Of a stretch of DNA of 64,000 nt, positions 1 to 12,664 are shown piece after piece. This DNA comes from Vombatus ursinus (taxonomy: Eukaryota > Chordata > Mammalia > Diprotodontia > Vombatidae), in contig NW_020953955.1 in assembly GCF_900497805.2 (NCBI RefSeq), positions 186,001 through 250,000 of the forward strand, given 5' to 3'. The position numbers were made by a program, and so were the translations under genes. Positions within the stretch are counted from its first letter, which is position 1; each line of letters starts with the position of its first letter. Under the pieces are notes generated by a model. It did not search any database and was not told where the DNA came from. It saw only the letters and a list, made by a program, of their open reading frames with translations.

Positions 1-760
1 TGGACTATTCTCAATAGCCTTCTAATTAGTCCCTCCCCAGTCGGTCCTTTGAAGAGCTGCCAAATTCATTTTCTTCAAATGTAAATCTGACTGTGTCACT
101 TCTTCATTCAAAAATCTTCAGCTGTCTCCCTGTTATCACTGGAACAAAACACAAGGCTGAGACACAATTTTGGACGTAACAAACATGAGAATTTGTTATT
201 TGATTATGCTTATTTGTTATGACGGCTTTGTTTTTGTTTTGTTTTTTTCCCAATGGAAGGAAAAAAGTGCTTGTTAATTAAAAAAAAAATTGAGAGAGTT
301 AAAATGTAAACTGATCAGCCTGGCATTTAGCACTTCCCAGTCTTGCTTCTGCCTACTTTTCCAATCTTATTTCATATTATTCCCCACTCTGTATCTTCCA
401 TTACAGTCAAACCAGCCTACGCTTTCTTTTATACAACATTGTTTCTCCCGGGTCCACACTTTTGCCCTGGGTATCTCTCATGTTTAGAATGTTCTCCCTC
501 CTAAGAATCCCTCACATCCTTCAAAGCACTATTCACAAAGCACTTGCACCTCCTATTTGTTGGCATTCTTTTCCTCTTAAAATTATATATAGTTTCTGTT
601 TATTTATCTGTGTACATGTTGTGTTCCCCATAGCATATTCCCAGTAGAATGTAAATTTCATGAAGGCAGTGGGATGTTCATTTTGGCCTTTGTATTCACA
701 GCACTAGCACAGGGCCTGCACATAGTAGGTGCTTAATATATGGTTGTTGTTGAAGTCCAG
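1..760 (+). repeat. L2 LINE 3' end
   Basis: Reads like the end of L2 ORF2 and its 3' UTR, finishing with the typical agaatgtaaatttcatgaag ... cacatagtaggtgcttaat tail. It is interrupted at about 163-300 by another element. Confidence 0.75.
163..300 (+). repeat. L1 3' tail inserted in L2
   Basis: AT-rich tail ending in an A run (about 279-289), similar to the end of the L1 copy near 56,600-56,720. It splits the surrounding L2. Confidence 0.5.
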
Positions 761-1139
761 CCCTCTAGCCTCTGTGCCACATTTCCCCTACTCTGGCTTT
801 CATTTTCCTCAGCTGCAAACAGAGGAGGCTGGATGAGACGTTCTCCAAAATCCCCTCTGTATTTCAATCCTGTGAACTCTGATACTGAGTTGCCAAAGAG
901 TTCTGAGTTACAAAGATAGTTATCTGTTTATATGCCTTCACACTGAAGTCTATCCCAATCCAAGCTACAATAGAACTAGGGGATGGGTCACAGGGCATCT
1001 GGCTAGTTTCCCAATGGAATTCTGCCCCTGGATCAAGATCAAAATGATTTTCTTGTTGAGAAATGAATTTGTGCAAAGGGGTTGGGATGGTTGCAAGGAC
1101 AATTTCTGACTGGTTTCAAATCCAGTTCTCTTTCCTATA

Positions 1140-2230
1140 TAGCAGTGGTTCCCATTTCGTGGTTTACAAACCCCTCTGGGATTCACTAAAATAATCCAAG
1201 GAGTTCACGCTGAAAACTCTTTATAAAGATGCCTTGAGCAATAAATAATTGCTCAATTATGTTAACAAATATATTTTTCCTCTGTGACAACAAGCACATG
1301 CATGTTTGAATCATTACAGGTTTGTTTCTGCAGTGATTTGAAACCTTCATGATTATGTGCACAACAATTTTGGTGCCTGTGCAATGGTTTCATAAAGTTC
1401 TCTTTCTGACTCAATGAATCATGTTCTTGCATTTTCTCAACATGCCATCAAGTTGTTTTCAAACCTTCATAAGGGTTTGGCATTTGAGTATAATCAATTC
1501 CCAGTGGATGGTCAGATGCACACACTTACCTTCACTTGTATTCTGTATACTACACCAGAGTGGTTTCCTCGTTCCCTTCTGATAATATGTGATTATACCT
1601 CATCAGCTGTGTAATTATGTGATTAAGATGTTGCATTCTTGCGGGACAAATGTCAGGCTGTTTGGAGACACGATCACTGGGCAAGCACTTTACCAGCCAT
1701 CTTGAAACCATCACAGACCATCATTTATGTTCTGCAGAAACAAAGCTTATGTTGCCTCTCCTTAAGGCTATTTTCAAATTTAAACTTAGCCTCTGCTTAT
1801 GTTACTATTTTTCTATTTGGAGGGTTTTCAGATGAATTTAGCAACACTGCTTAGTCATTCAGTAGAGTTTCTATGTGAATTTATCCGGTATGCCAGTGGT
1901 GGAAGAGAAGAGAGTATTGTCTGAGGAAATCTTTCCTTATAAAGGTTAGTCTATATATAAGCACTGTTTTGAAATGAAGTGATTTATTAAATTGAACTTC
2001 CAATACGCTTATCATTTAATAGAGGCTGTCATTAGTCAGTAGAAAAGGGAAGATTTTTTATTGTAACTAGCTGTTTGTTTTCGTTGTCTGGTAGGTGGCT
2101 AAAAAGAAAAAAGGAATTGGAGCTTGTGAAATTCTGTCATTTTCTATTACATCTTTGTGTGAGCAAGCATTTTTCACTATATTCTTGTTTCACATCAAAA
2201 TATAGAAATAAACTCAATATTTAAGACTAT
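1140..2230 (+). pseudogene. possible hAT-type DNA transposon relic
   Basis: Degraded AT-rich segment. Near 2,149-2,185 one frame reads TSLCEQAFFTIF, like the C-terminal LCExxFS motif of hAT (Charlie/ZBED-like) transposases, followed by an echo of HIKxKYRNRLN in shifted frames. Stops and frame changes are many. No terminal repeats were recognised. Weak call. Confidence 0.3.
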
Positions 2231-2236
2231 ATTTGT

Positions 2237-2492
2237 CTGCTGTTGCTGTTTGATGGTATCCGATTCTTTGTGACCCCATTTGGGGTTTTCTTGGCAGACA
2301 TACTAGAGTAGTTTGCCATTTCCTTCTCCAGCTCATTTTACAGATTTGGAAACTGAGGCAAAGTGACTTGCCCAAGGTCACACAGCTGGTAGGTGGAACC
2401 AGATTCACTAGTAAATGTCTGAGGCTGGATTTGAACTCAGGTCCTCCTGACTCTAGGCCCGGCACTCTATCCGCTGTATGACCTAGCAACCC
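2237..2492 (-). repeat. marsupial tRNA-SINE, long (a) form
   Basis: Reverse complement of the common SINE: gaccccatttggggttttct ... ctcattttacag ... gaactcaggtcctcctgact. The (a) form ends gtcacgaagagtcggacac in forward sense. Confidence 0.85.
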
Positions 2493-2529
2493 CAACCTAT
2501 AAGTATTATCATCCTAATGAGATTGTGAG

Positions 2530-3000
2530 ATCCTCTGGGGGATGGGCAGCATGGTATAGTAAGAAAAGTGCTAGGTCTAGAGGCAAAGGACTTGGATTCA
2601 AATCCTGGCTCTGATACCAGTTCCCTGTGTGACTTTGGACAAGTCCTGCACAAGGGACAGAATGTTGCACTTGGAAGCAAGAAGACCTGAGTTCAAATCC
2701 TCTTCAGACATTTACTGGCTTTGTGGCCCTGGGTGTCACTTAACCTCTGTCTGCCTCAGTTTCCTCAGGCTAAAATAAGGCTAATACTAGCACCTACTTC
2801 ATAAGGTTGTTGTAAGGATCAAATAAGATAATGTTTGTAAAGTGTCTTATAAATGTTGAAGCATTATGTAAAACTAGTTATTTCTTAATCTCTCTCTGAC
2901 TGACCAGCTTCATAAATGCTCAGTTTCCGCATCTATAAAATGAGGCTGAGGGACCAGATGACCTCTAAGGTTCTTTCCAATTCTAAGTCTATGATCCTAC
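2530..3000 (+). repeat. MIR-like SINE split by a younger SINE
   Basis: MIR halves at about 2,530-2,655 and 2,890-3,000 flank a complete (b)-form SINE (about 2,656-2,888, forward). The (b) form ends in gttgttgtaaggatcaaat ... aaatgttgaagc. Confidence 0.7.
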
Positions 3001-3069
3001 ACCTGGGTCTTATTCATCTAGCACCCTCTCATGCCAGCCAGAATATAATGCACACAGTAGGCCCTTAGG

Positions 3070-3325
3070 TGCCCAATAGATAGAGCATGGGACCTGAAGC
3101 CAGGGACACCTGAGTTCAAAATCTGCCTCAGACACTTACTAGTTATGTGACCCCGCACAAGTTACTTCACCTCTGTCTGCCTCAGTTTCTTCATCTGTAA
3201 AATTGGGATAATAACAGCCCATCCCTCCCAAAGTCATGAGAAGCAAATGAAATAATATTTGTAAATCACTTTGCAAACCTTAAAGCACAATATAAATTCT
3301 AGTTATTGTTATTGTTATTAACTAT
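3070..3325 (+). repeat. marsupial tRNA-SINE, (b) form
   Basis: Forward copy with gatagagcatgggacctgaa, gagttcaaaatctgcctcag and a tail of attgttattgttatt. Confidence 0.85.
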
Positions 3326-4047
3326 TATTAATGGCTAATAAATGGAATTGAATGATGGATGGGAGCCAGTTTCCAGCAAAGCAGCTGTCATCAACCAGGC
3401 CACGGCACGAAACTGGCCTCTTTGCATGTGCCTGAGGTCTCCAATGCTGGGGCCCCATTCGTCACTTAGGAGACCTTCACTAGGACACCCCACAATGCAT
3501 GTGGATGGCTTGGAGCTTAGATTTCCAGGCCAAGGCCTGAGCAGTTATCTCAAACAAGGTCAGCAACTGCCATGCCAACTGATGGAATGTCACATATCTC
3601 CTCTCCCTGGCAAAGCCTCCAGCCCAAAGGAAGCTGTCTCTTAACTCCTCAGTTGTAAAGACAAGAGAGAATGGAAGAACCAGGCATCAATCCAGCCCCC
3701 CATTTCTCCTCCTTCCTCCACTCCCACCTCACATCTTTGATGTAACAGCTGATATTCATATGGCACATTACAGTGTGCAAAGCACCTCTCTCATTTGCCC
3801 TCCAAACAAGTCTGCAAGATATAGGAGGCAAAGCTGAGGCAGAGAGAAGAATCCAGACATCTTTAGATTGTAACACACTGGGTAAAAGGAGGCAGAAGAC
3901 CAATCTACCTGCTTTAGGTTCTGCCAGCAAACACACAAACATGCCCAACCCACTTTTCTAACATGACTGTTTTCCAGGGGGACACACAATCAGAGGGCTC
4001 TCTAACTAGTTTCCTTGTCCTCCTTCTGGGAACCAGTCGAATACAGC
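3326..4047. other. spacer with a MIR fragment
   Basis: Mostly unique sequence with one degraded MIR-like piece at about 3,745-3,860. No gene or other structure is supported. Confidence 0.5.
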
Positions 4048-4288
4048 AGGCTAGGAGGTACCATAGTGCATAGAGTACAGCGCCCTGGAGTCAAACCTAC
4101 TCTTCCTGAATTCAAATCCAGCCTCAGACACTTACTAGCTGTGTAACCCTGGGCAAGGCACTTCACCCAGTTTGCCTCAGTTTCCCCATCTGTAAAATGA
4201 GTTGGAGAAGGAAATGGCAAACCACTCCACTATCTTTGCCAAGAAAACTCCAAATGAAGTCACAAAGCGTCAGACACAACTGAAAAAA
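4048..4288 (+). repeat. marsupial tRNA-SINE, (a) form
   Basis: Full-length forward copy from gaggtaccatagtgcataga to gcgtcagacacaactgaaaa. Confidence 0.88.
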
Positions 4289-4415
4289 ATGATTCAGGAG
4301 GATGTACCAGGAAGAGAAACAGAACTGGAAAGAACCTTAGAGGTCTTCTAGTCCCTCAGCCATGAGGAAATTGAGTATTTATTAAGCAGATCCATCACAA
4401 AGAAATTAAGAAATA

Positions 4416-4443
4416 ATGATGATGATGATGATGATGATGATGA
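4416..4443. repeat. (GAT)n microsatellite
   Basis: Nine GAT units in a row. Confidence 0.95.
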
Positions 4444-4449
4444 TAAACA

Positions 4450-5030
4450 GTAATAGCATATTCACTTTCTAAGTCTACTACAACCTGCTGTGTGACCTCA
4501 AGCAAGTGACCTCAATCTCCTCTCCAGACCTCAGTGTCCTCATCTGTAAAATGAAAGGGTTTGAATAGAATCAAAGATTCTTAACCTGGAGTCTATAAAC
4601 TTTTTAAAACTTTTTTAAAAAATTTAATAACTATTTCAATATACACTGGTTTTCTTCATAATCTTACGTCTTTTATTTTATGAATTGAAAGCATGATTCT
4701 GAAAAGGAATCCATAGGCTTCCCCAGACTGCTAAGGGTGAGAGGTCCATCCATGACACAAGAAAGGTTGAGAACCCCAATACCAGATAATCTCTAAGAAC
4801 CCCTCCAGCTCTAGACCTGTGATGCCTAAGGTGTCTTTTAGCTCCAACACCCTCTGGTTCTAAGGGGCTTGCCTAAATACAACTGATTTGGAGTCAGACA
4901 GCTTGTCTCCAAATGTCAACTGTTCTACTTACTCCCTGGCTAAGTTTGGGCAAGCCACCTCACTTCTTTTGGTGTTAATTTCCTTGTTTGTAAGATGAGG
5001 GGGCTTCTAGGTGAGCTATAATGTAAGGGG
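4450..5030. repeat. MIR pieces and an old interspersed repeat
   Basis: MIR-like forward fragments at about 4,470-4,565 and 4,885-5,025 flank an AT-rich segment (4,565-4,790) that resembles 44,905-45,110, both with tggagtctataaac-type and ccatccat-type edges. The family of the shared piece is not recognised. Confidence 0.45.
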
Positions 5031-5071
5031 TCGGGTGGGGTGTCATCTAGGGAATTCCCCCCACCCCAACC

Positions 5072-5136
5072 TGATGAGATTACAGGGTTGGGCCAAAGTT
5101 TGGAGGTAATTCAGGGCACACCCTGTAATCTCATTA
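5072..5136. repeat. hairpin with 15-bp perfect arms
   Basis: ATGAGATTACAGGGT at 5,074-5,088 is the exact reverse complement of 5,120-5,134, with a 31-base loop. A G:U pair and one more pair extend the RNA stem to 17. Outside recognised repeats. Confidence 0.85.
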
Positions 5137-5344
5137 CTTTGAGTGCTGAATTCCTCAGACTGAGAATGACTCCCCAGATCATCTCTCTAAGTCTAAATCC
5201 CATGATTCCAGATGTCACCAATATCCCCCTAAAGCCAGATCAGGATCCAAGAGCAGCTGCTCCTTTCCCCTCTGAGTCAGTAGAAAAAATGATAGATTCA
5301 GAATCACACCTTGGGCCAACCCACTTTTCTAGCCTTATTGAGTG

Positions 5345-5470
5345 AATGAAAAAAACATTCATTACTTATATATTTATCATGAGCCAAGTACTGTCCTAAA
5401 TCCCTTTACAAAAAAATAAAGACAGTCCCTACCGTCAAGGAGCTTACATTCTAGGGTATTGTTGAGGAAA
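5345..5470 (-). repeat. L2 3' tail
   Basis: Reverse copy with catgagccaagtactgtcct and cagtccctaccgtcaaggag. Confidence 0.65.
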
Positions 5471-7679
5471 GTGTTGGCCAGAGAAGGGCATTTTAGTGTG
5501 GAAATTTAGAAGGATGGTGAGTGGATCAGCTGGGGGAGGTGACTGACACACCCTTTCCAGGGGCAATGCTAGAGTTGATTTGATTATAATTCACCATGCA
5601 GTGTGGTCTAATGCTTAGAGAGCCCAGAAGACCCAAGGTCAAGTTTTTCAGAGAAGGTGTTAACCTGTACCTGTAGAAGGGGTTTCTCCTCTGGGAGTTC
5701 CTTCTATGGATGACATCACAGTCCTCATCCTTATCCAGGACTGAGACTTGCTGGAGTCGGGGTTAGGTGAAGAAGAGCACGTTAGAGAAGAATGCTGGGA
5801 GCAAGTGAAAAAAACTGCCACCTTCCCCCCACTCCACCCTCTCCCATGCCCATCAGGCCAGAAGGACTCCAGGCCAGGAGGTCCAAGAGATGAAAGACTT
5901 CACTCCTCCAGGGCCTGGATGACAGGCCAGATGGCCAGGCTGGGGAGAAGATGGCACATAAATTATGGTCCAACCTTGCTGGTCTTCTAACTAGTCCTCC
6001 ATTGAGGGCCTTACTCTGGCCCATTTAGCCAGTATGTATTAAAGGCTAAACTTGAATCTTTTTCCTGGTTTGAGACTGGGTTCTTTAGCCGTACTGCCTA
6101 TGCAAGTGATTCTGGATTTATAAGATCGCTACATAAAGTGATTTTTACATAATGCGAATTTGTCTGAGGGAGTACAGGCACACTGTTCAAAGGACACAAA
6201 GCCTGGCCTGAACTGAGAGCAAGAACACATGGAAAGAGACCAGGGAGGAGAAAGACATGGGGACTGGACCCGGAAACAGACAGGATATGACGAGTGAAGG
6301 TGACATGTGGGGCTAGGGATAGACTCATGGTACCTGAGCATTGAATGAAAGACAGAAACAGTCAGACATCTGGGTGGGTGGGTTGAGCACTGCTGAGGTC
6401 TCAAGCCAAGCTCCTGATCCCGTGCCTGCTGCTCAATCTTCTGCTTCCACTTGGAGAGGTTTTTTTAGGGGTTTTTTTGGAGAGGAGGGGGGATCTCCAC
6501 CAGGGGCAAGATCAGAGAGAGAGAGAGCACAACTGGACAGTAATATTAACACGGGTGTGTTTTGGAATGCAGATTTCTTTCATAATTCTTTATATAAAGT
6601 CAGATTTGCATAATGCAAATTTACATAAAGCAAGAATTGTCTGTATATAAAAATAAAAGGGAATAAGCTGGATGGGGCTGGTTGGGGTTGGGGGTGAGCA
6701 CTTATTAACTGGAGGAATTAGGAGGTAGCACTTAGGCTGAACCTTAAAGGCAACTGAGGTTTTGAAGAGGTGGAGGTGAAAAGGGCATTAATAAGCTAGG
6801 GAACACTTGAGGGAGGGCAACCAGGATGAGGAGGGTCCTTAGGAGGGTCAGTTAAAGGAACCGGACCTGGTTAGCCCAAGGAAGAGAACACTGGAGGTGA
6901 GCAGGGAAACTTGAGTGATATGTCTTCATGTGATAAGAAATCCATAACCGGGAACACGGGTTATATTCTAATAAAATGAGGAAGCACATGTAGGCAGTGG
7001 TGGGCAGGAGTGTGAAGAGCTAATGGATGGTAGCTCTGCTGGGACCCAGAGAACAGAACTCAGAGCCATGAGTGGAAATTGCCAAGAGGCTCTTGTCCCA
7101 TATGCTGTAGGCTTGGATTCTTAGCCTTTTTTTTTTTTTTTTTTGTGGTGTGTCCACAAAAGTGGTATGTTCTTAACCAAGTCTCATCGTCTTTCTTGGG
7201 CCTTCAGTTTTCCCTTCTATATCATGACGTTTCGCTAGAAAATCTCTGAGGTCCCTTCCAGATCTAAATCTGTTGCTGGTAAGAACCAGCTCTCTGGTTT
7301 CCAATAAATAACCTTGATCTGCAATAGCCTTAATCTCCAACAGTCTTCTTGAGAAGCATCAGTCTGCCGCTGAGATGTTCAAGCCGAGTACAGCCGTAAG
7401 CAGAAGTTTTATAAGCCCAGCCTCTCTAGTGAGGGAGGGGCTGGAAATCCTGACCATGCTTGTAGGACAATACACTAGGTTCTCTAGCCCTGGGTGGGGC
7501 ACCCCAAGCTAATCAAGAAACATTTCCTGCTCTTAAGTAGCCCACAATCTTGGGACACAATACCCAAGAAATCAACTAGAATAACAACTGGTTGTACTCA
7601 GCTCTGGATAGGACTATAGAGAAGACCTAATACAAGCCTTTCATTTTATGAAAGGGGAAACTGAGGCCCAGAGAAATTC
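5471..7679. other. mostly unique spacer
   Basis: No gene seen. At 6,120-6,645 two similar AT-rich pieces (tacataaag ... cataatgcgaattt and tatataaag ... cataatgcaaattt) sit about 450 bp apart, possibly ends of a degraded DNA transposon. A poly(T) run lies at 7,127-7,144. Confidence 0.4.
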
Positions 7680-7920
7680 AGTCACTCCTGACTCTTCATG
7701 ACCCCATTTGAAGTTTCCTTGGCAGAGATACTGGAGTGCTCTGCCATTTCCTTCTCCAGTTCATTTTACAGATGAAGAAACCAAGGCAAACAGGGCGAAA
7801 TGACTTGTCCAGGGTCACACTGCTAAGGAGGTGTCAGAGGCCAGATTTGAACTCATAAAGGTGAGTTGTCCTGACTTCAGGCCTGGTACTCTATCCACTG
7901 TAGCACCACCTAGCTTGCCT
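7680..7920 (-). repeat. marsupial tRNA-SINE, (a) form
   Basis: Reverse copy: atgaccccatttgaagtttc ... actctatccactgtagcacc. Confidence 0.85.
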
Positions 7921-7949
7921 CCCAAAGAAAAGGAAAGGGACTTGTTTAA

Positions 7950-9150
7950 ATTCAGTTAGTCAATCAACATTTATTAAGCACCTACTTGCAGCCACTACAG
8001 TCCAGAGCTCACAAATTAGGGAGACAATTTGCAAACAAGTAAGTACAAATAAGCTATTTATCCAGGCACTGGAGATTCAAGAAAAGTCAAAAGATAGTCC
8101 CTGCCCCCAAGGAGCTGACAATCTAATGCCTGAGACACCAAGCAAACATATACAAAGAGGATAAATAGGAAATCATTAAGAAAGGTCAGGCCCTACACTT
8201 AAGAGGGGCTGGGAAAGGCTTCCTATAGAAGATAAGCTTTTCAGAGACCTGGAAGCCAGGAGGCAGAGATGAGGAGGAAGAGTTGCAGGCATGCTTGACA
8301 ACTAGAGAAGCTTGTTTAGAGCTACCTATGGGTGTAAGTGCTTCTTTGAACCCCATTTCTTCTAGTCTGCCTTCCAGTTTTTTTCCACAGTTTTTTGTCA
8401 AATATGACTTAACCCAGTAACTAGTATCTTCAGTATTATCAAACACAAAGCTAATAGGTTCATTTGGTACTGTTCCATTATGGCTAATCTGTTTCATGAA
8501 CCATTCTATTTAAACCAATATCAAATCATTTTTTGGTGATTACTGCTTTGTAGCATGAATTGAGATCTGGTACTACTGTGTATATATTTTGGATTTACTT
8601 ATCAGGGTATATGCTGCATACCCACAAGACAACTTAAGAAGGGGCTGTTTCATGTTTGCCTTTGTATCGTTGACTTTAAACATAGTGCTCATAATACAGG
8701 TACTTAATAAATGATTGTTTAATTGAAATCAGTCAATAAGCATTAACTAAACATCTACTCTGTGCCAGGCACTGTCCTAAGTGCTGGGGATAAAAAGAAA
8801 GGCAAATGACAGTCCTTGCCCTCAAGAAGCTCACAGTCAAATCAAGAAGACAACTTGCTAATAAGTATGTACAAATAAGCTATTTTACTAGATAAACAGA
8901 AATTACCCACCAGAAGAGGGATTGGGAATGGCTTCCATCGTCAAATTCTAGCTGGGACATTTACAGGAACCAGGGAAGCCAGGAGATAGAGATGAGAAGG
9001 CGACAGTGTTCTAGGGATGAGGGAGAGTCGGTGGAAATGTCCAGAGCCTAGAGATAGAGCTTATTGGTCATGGAAAAGCAAGGAACCCAGTGTCATTGGA
9101 TCAAAGAGTATGAGAATGAGTAAGGTGTAAATTCTGGTCTGGGAAGTTGG
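7950..9150. repeat. L2 copies with an L1 fragment between them
   Basis: Reverse L2 3' ends at about 7,950-8,300 and 8,727-9,150, both starting with the tail aataaacatttattaag type. Between them lie a reverse L1 ORF2 piece (about 8,320-8,590, with gagatctggtactact) and a forward L2 tail (8,635-8,725). Confidence 0.65.
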
Positions 9151-9699
9151 ATTTTTAATTCACATACTTTGAATTAATCCAGTGCTAAGACAGGAAGCCA
9201 CCTTCTTCAAATGTCTGCCTGTGGAATATGTGGTAGAAATGAGAATTTTTTTTAGATCAGACAGAAGCGTTCATCTCTTTTTACTCTTCTATCATATTTA
9301 TTAGCTTATCAACATCCTGGGTCCTGCCACTCTCAGGATCCCAGATGGCCATCTCCTAGTGTCTAGGCACCTCAGAGCCTTCCCCTAGAGAGAAGAAACT
9401 GAGGGAAAGTTGAACCTGTGTCTCACAACCATCAGCCAATGCTCAGTCCATTAGCTGCTGGAGCAAGGATGCCTGTGCTTGCCATAGGCAGATGATTTCT
9501 TGGAAGTACTTGGGACACATTTAGGCAGCCTCAGAGCAAGCTGGGAAAGTCTAGCCCAAGCCAAGGCTGGGCTAATTGCCAAGGCCAAAGGAAGAAAGAG
9601 CCTCTCTGATAGGTCTTCACGGGGGTTACTGGCCTGAGGGATATGTCAAAAGGTTCCCCATAAACAGAAGGCCCGTGACCCTGAGAGATGTACAGACTA

Positions 9700-9925
9700 A
9701 ATTTAAATTCACAGAATGTCAAAGTAAAGAGGAACTTTAGAACATAGAACATAAAATGTTCCAGCTGAAAGGGAATTTTTAAAAAAATATTAGAGCAGAA
9801 AGGAACCTTAGAATGTAGAAAATAGTATTCAAAGCTGGAAGCAACATTAGAACATGGAATATCAGAGCTGAGGAGGATGTAGGGGAACAAAAGCAGAACA
9901 GAGAAAAACTGTCAGAGCTGGAAGA
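9700..9925 (-). repeat. about 33-bp tandem repeat of MIR-tail type
   Basis: Diverged units of the form agaacatggaatatcagagc. More units lie at 10,570-10,690 and 12,795-12,840. The same unit in the opposite orientation forms the cleaner array at 32,629-32,957. Confidence 0.6.
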
Positions 9926-11172
9926 GGTCTTAAAATACTCTAGGTTCCCAAAGTGGGTGATATGACCCCCTGGGAGGCACTGAAACATTCTAGGGGGATA
10001 GTAGTAGCCTTGGTGCAATTGGAACGCGTTGAATAAAAATAAGGGGGCAATGGAAGCATAAGGGAAGAAGAGAAGAAATTTTTGAAAAACAGTTCATACA
10101 TGCTTCATCTGTTGCATAACAGAGTTAACATAGTGGTGATTACATTATTTTCCAAATAAACACACAAAATGCAAGTTATAACCAATCAATGGTCAAGTCC
10201 GCCTACAGGTCTTAACAAGCAAGCGTTGGCAGGCAAGCATGTCATGCATTACCGGGAAGTCCAGCATGCATTGGCAGAAATATGTACATGTAATGACTTG
10301 CTTACAATATGATATCATATGGTTACATGATGCAATATATTGTATCATCAAAATTTCAATGCAGGGAAAAATACCCACAAATTTACAATAAATTATTAAA
10401 TTTAAGATGCATCATTTAAAATATATATATATATATTTTATATATATTTTTGAAATGATGCAAATTTCAAAAACAAAAAACCATCAAAGGGTTAAATAAA
10501 GTAGATTTCCAGAGAGGTGCTGAGTAATTTTTTTTTTTTAAAGGGGGTGGTAGGACAAGTAAGTTTAGGAACCTCTGATACAGAATGTCTGAAATGGGTG
10601 TGCTAAAACATAAACATAGGAGCTGGAATAAGCTCTAGAATATTGAATGTTAGCTGGGAGAAGCCCTAGAACATGGAATGTGTGGGGGTAAGGGGAAAGA
10701 CTGAGCAATGAAAGCCCACAGAACATGTGTTGCTGTTGTTTGCCTGTTGCACATCTATGTGGAATTTGTTCCCCATAAATGTGTGATAATGCATTAATGG
10801 CTGAACCCAGAACATATGCAGGTATCCCAGCTGTTCCCTGCCAGCTTAGTGCTTGGGGATGGAATGGGATGCTCAGTCAGAATAAGGCATTGGGTTGGCT
10901 GCTGCCCTTCCTTCTTGAAGAGGACCAAAATGACATCACTGTGTTAGAGTCAAGTCACAATGCGTCCGCCCAACTGTGACTGCTCAAACCAGTACAAGCT
11001 CAGAATGTTCTACCGCAGGTTGCGCACACATAGTCCATGCAAACATAAACAAAGGAAAGTTCTCTCTCTTCCCTATGACTTTCAATCAAGGAAAAAGAAA
11101 TGCTGCAAGGCTCTGGTTACCATATGACCTTGAATACATGGAATTCGTGTTTCTTCTATCCTTTACTTAGCT
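9926..11172. other. spacer, AT-rich
   Basis: An AT run with a self-complementary TA block at about 10,417-10,450 and scattered MIR-tail units. No gene supported. Confidence 0.5.
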
Positions 11173-11425
11173 GGAGGCATCTAGGTGGCACAGTGAGTAG
11201 AGCACTAGGCCTGGACTCAGGAACACCTGAGTTCAAATCCAGTCTCAGACACTTACTGTGTAACCTTCGGCAAAAGTTAATCTCTTATTTACTTAACCTC
11301 TATCTAGGTTTCTTCAGCTATAAAGTGGGGATAATAGCACCTACCTGTAAGGTCGTTGTGAGGATCAAATGAGATATTTGTAAAGTGCATAGCGAGGTGC
11401 CTGGCACATAGTGGGTGCCTGGTTG
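11173..11425 (+). repeat. marsupial tRNA-SINE, (b) form
   Basis: Forward copy from catctaggtggcacagtgag to cctggcacatagtgggtgcc. Confidence 0.87.
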
Positions 11426-11677
11426 TTGCTTTTGTTCGGACGTGTCCAAATCTTTTGTGATCCCATGGACATAATATGCCAGTGCCGTCCATGGAGTTTT
11501 CTTGGCAAAGATACTGGAGCCATTTGCCATTTCCTCCTCCAATGGATTCAGGCAAACAGAGGTTAAGCGACTTGCTCAGGGTCACATAGTTAGTAAGTAT
11601 CTGAGGCCACATTTGAACTCAGGTATTCCTAACTCCAGGTCCAGCATTCTATCCACTAAGCCACCTAGCTGCCTCCA
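11426..11677 (-). repeat. marsupial tRNA-SINE, (a) form
   Basis: Reverse copy directly abutting the forward SINE, so the pair stands tail to tail with inverted head regions. Confidence 0.87.
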
Positions 11678-12189
11678 TTAAGCACCTTCCTTCTTTTTTT
11701 CCCACCTATCTCTACTGTGTATTTTTCCTTGATTCTACATAAATCATCAGAGTTGAAACCACCTTGTGAGTTTCAAAAAGTTGGAAGAACTACCGGAAGT
11801 CGAGTAATGAGAATCCCTAGCAAAGTTGCCCGTGGCCCCAGTAGACCTGCCCAGTGAGCCACCGAAGCTCTGAGGAGCGAACTGCTTGACCCACACTAAG
11901 AGTGGATCAGTCCAGCAGCTGACACGTTAAGAACAAGAGAACAACTCATTCACAGAGCACTCTGCAACCAGAGGTGCATTCAGGAATACTTGTAGATAAG
12001 TTTCAACTCACTCTCCTTAGGATCTGATGTGGGTGAGGAAAGTGAGCCCCAGTTGGGGGAGGAAGCAACTACTTTGAGCCCCCTCTTCCCAGGGATCAAG
12101 ATGTAGAAGGGAAAGTGTGCCCCAGTTCAGGAGATGTGTGTATGTGTGTGTGTTCTGTCCCCCACCTAGATCATAAGCTCCTTCTTTCA

Positions 12190-12303
12190 CTCCATCAATC
12201 AGCAAACACTTACTAAGTTCATGTTATATGTGAAGTACTGTGCTGGGTACTGGGGATACAAATAGAAAAGATATAGACTGTGTGTGTGTGTGTGTGTGTG
12301 TGC
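12190..12303 (-). repeat. L2 tail and (TG)n
   Basis: Reverse L2 tail (12,190-12,272) next to a TG microsatellite at 12,279-12,303. Confidence 0.7.
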
Positions 12304-12664
12304 GCGTGCACTTTGGTTGTAGCAGTACTTTTCCAATAAATATCCCTTTGTTAAAGATAACTGATGTTCATTGGTATCAATGTTAATTGATACTGAGGGG
12401 CTGATCAGTGATTAGATGATACTGAGATGTTAACAAGTTAGATGATATGGGAGGTGGGCGATATACAGGATACAAGGCTTTAGAAGAACCCTACAACCCC
12501 CTAGGGACACCCCTAGAACCTTAAAAGGGAGTAGCAGCCTTGCTCTAGGGGCCCAGCTTCCCAATGGAGCTTGGGTTAGGAGAGTGAGCCAAGAATCAGT
12601 ATGTCAGAATTGGGAGGTGCTTCCCTCCCTCCATTTGCTTTCCTGCCTCCTTTTGTGTCATCTA

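Noticed and set aside
6120-6645. Pair of similar AT-rich segments considered as long terminal repeats
   Set aside because: The similar pieces are only some 45 bases, and nothing between them looks like an internal retroviral region.
8186-8497. 103-codon minus-strand open frame
   Set aside because: Part of a reverse L1 ORF2 fragment adjoining L2, not a host gene.
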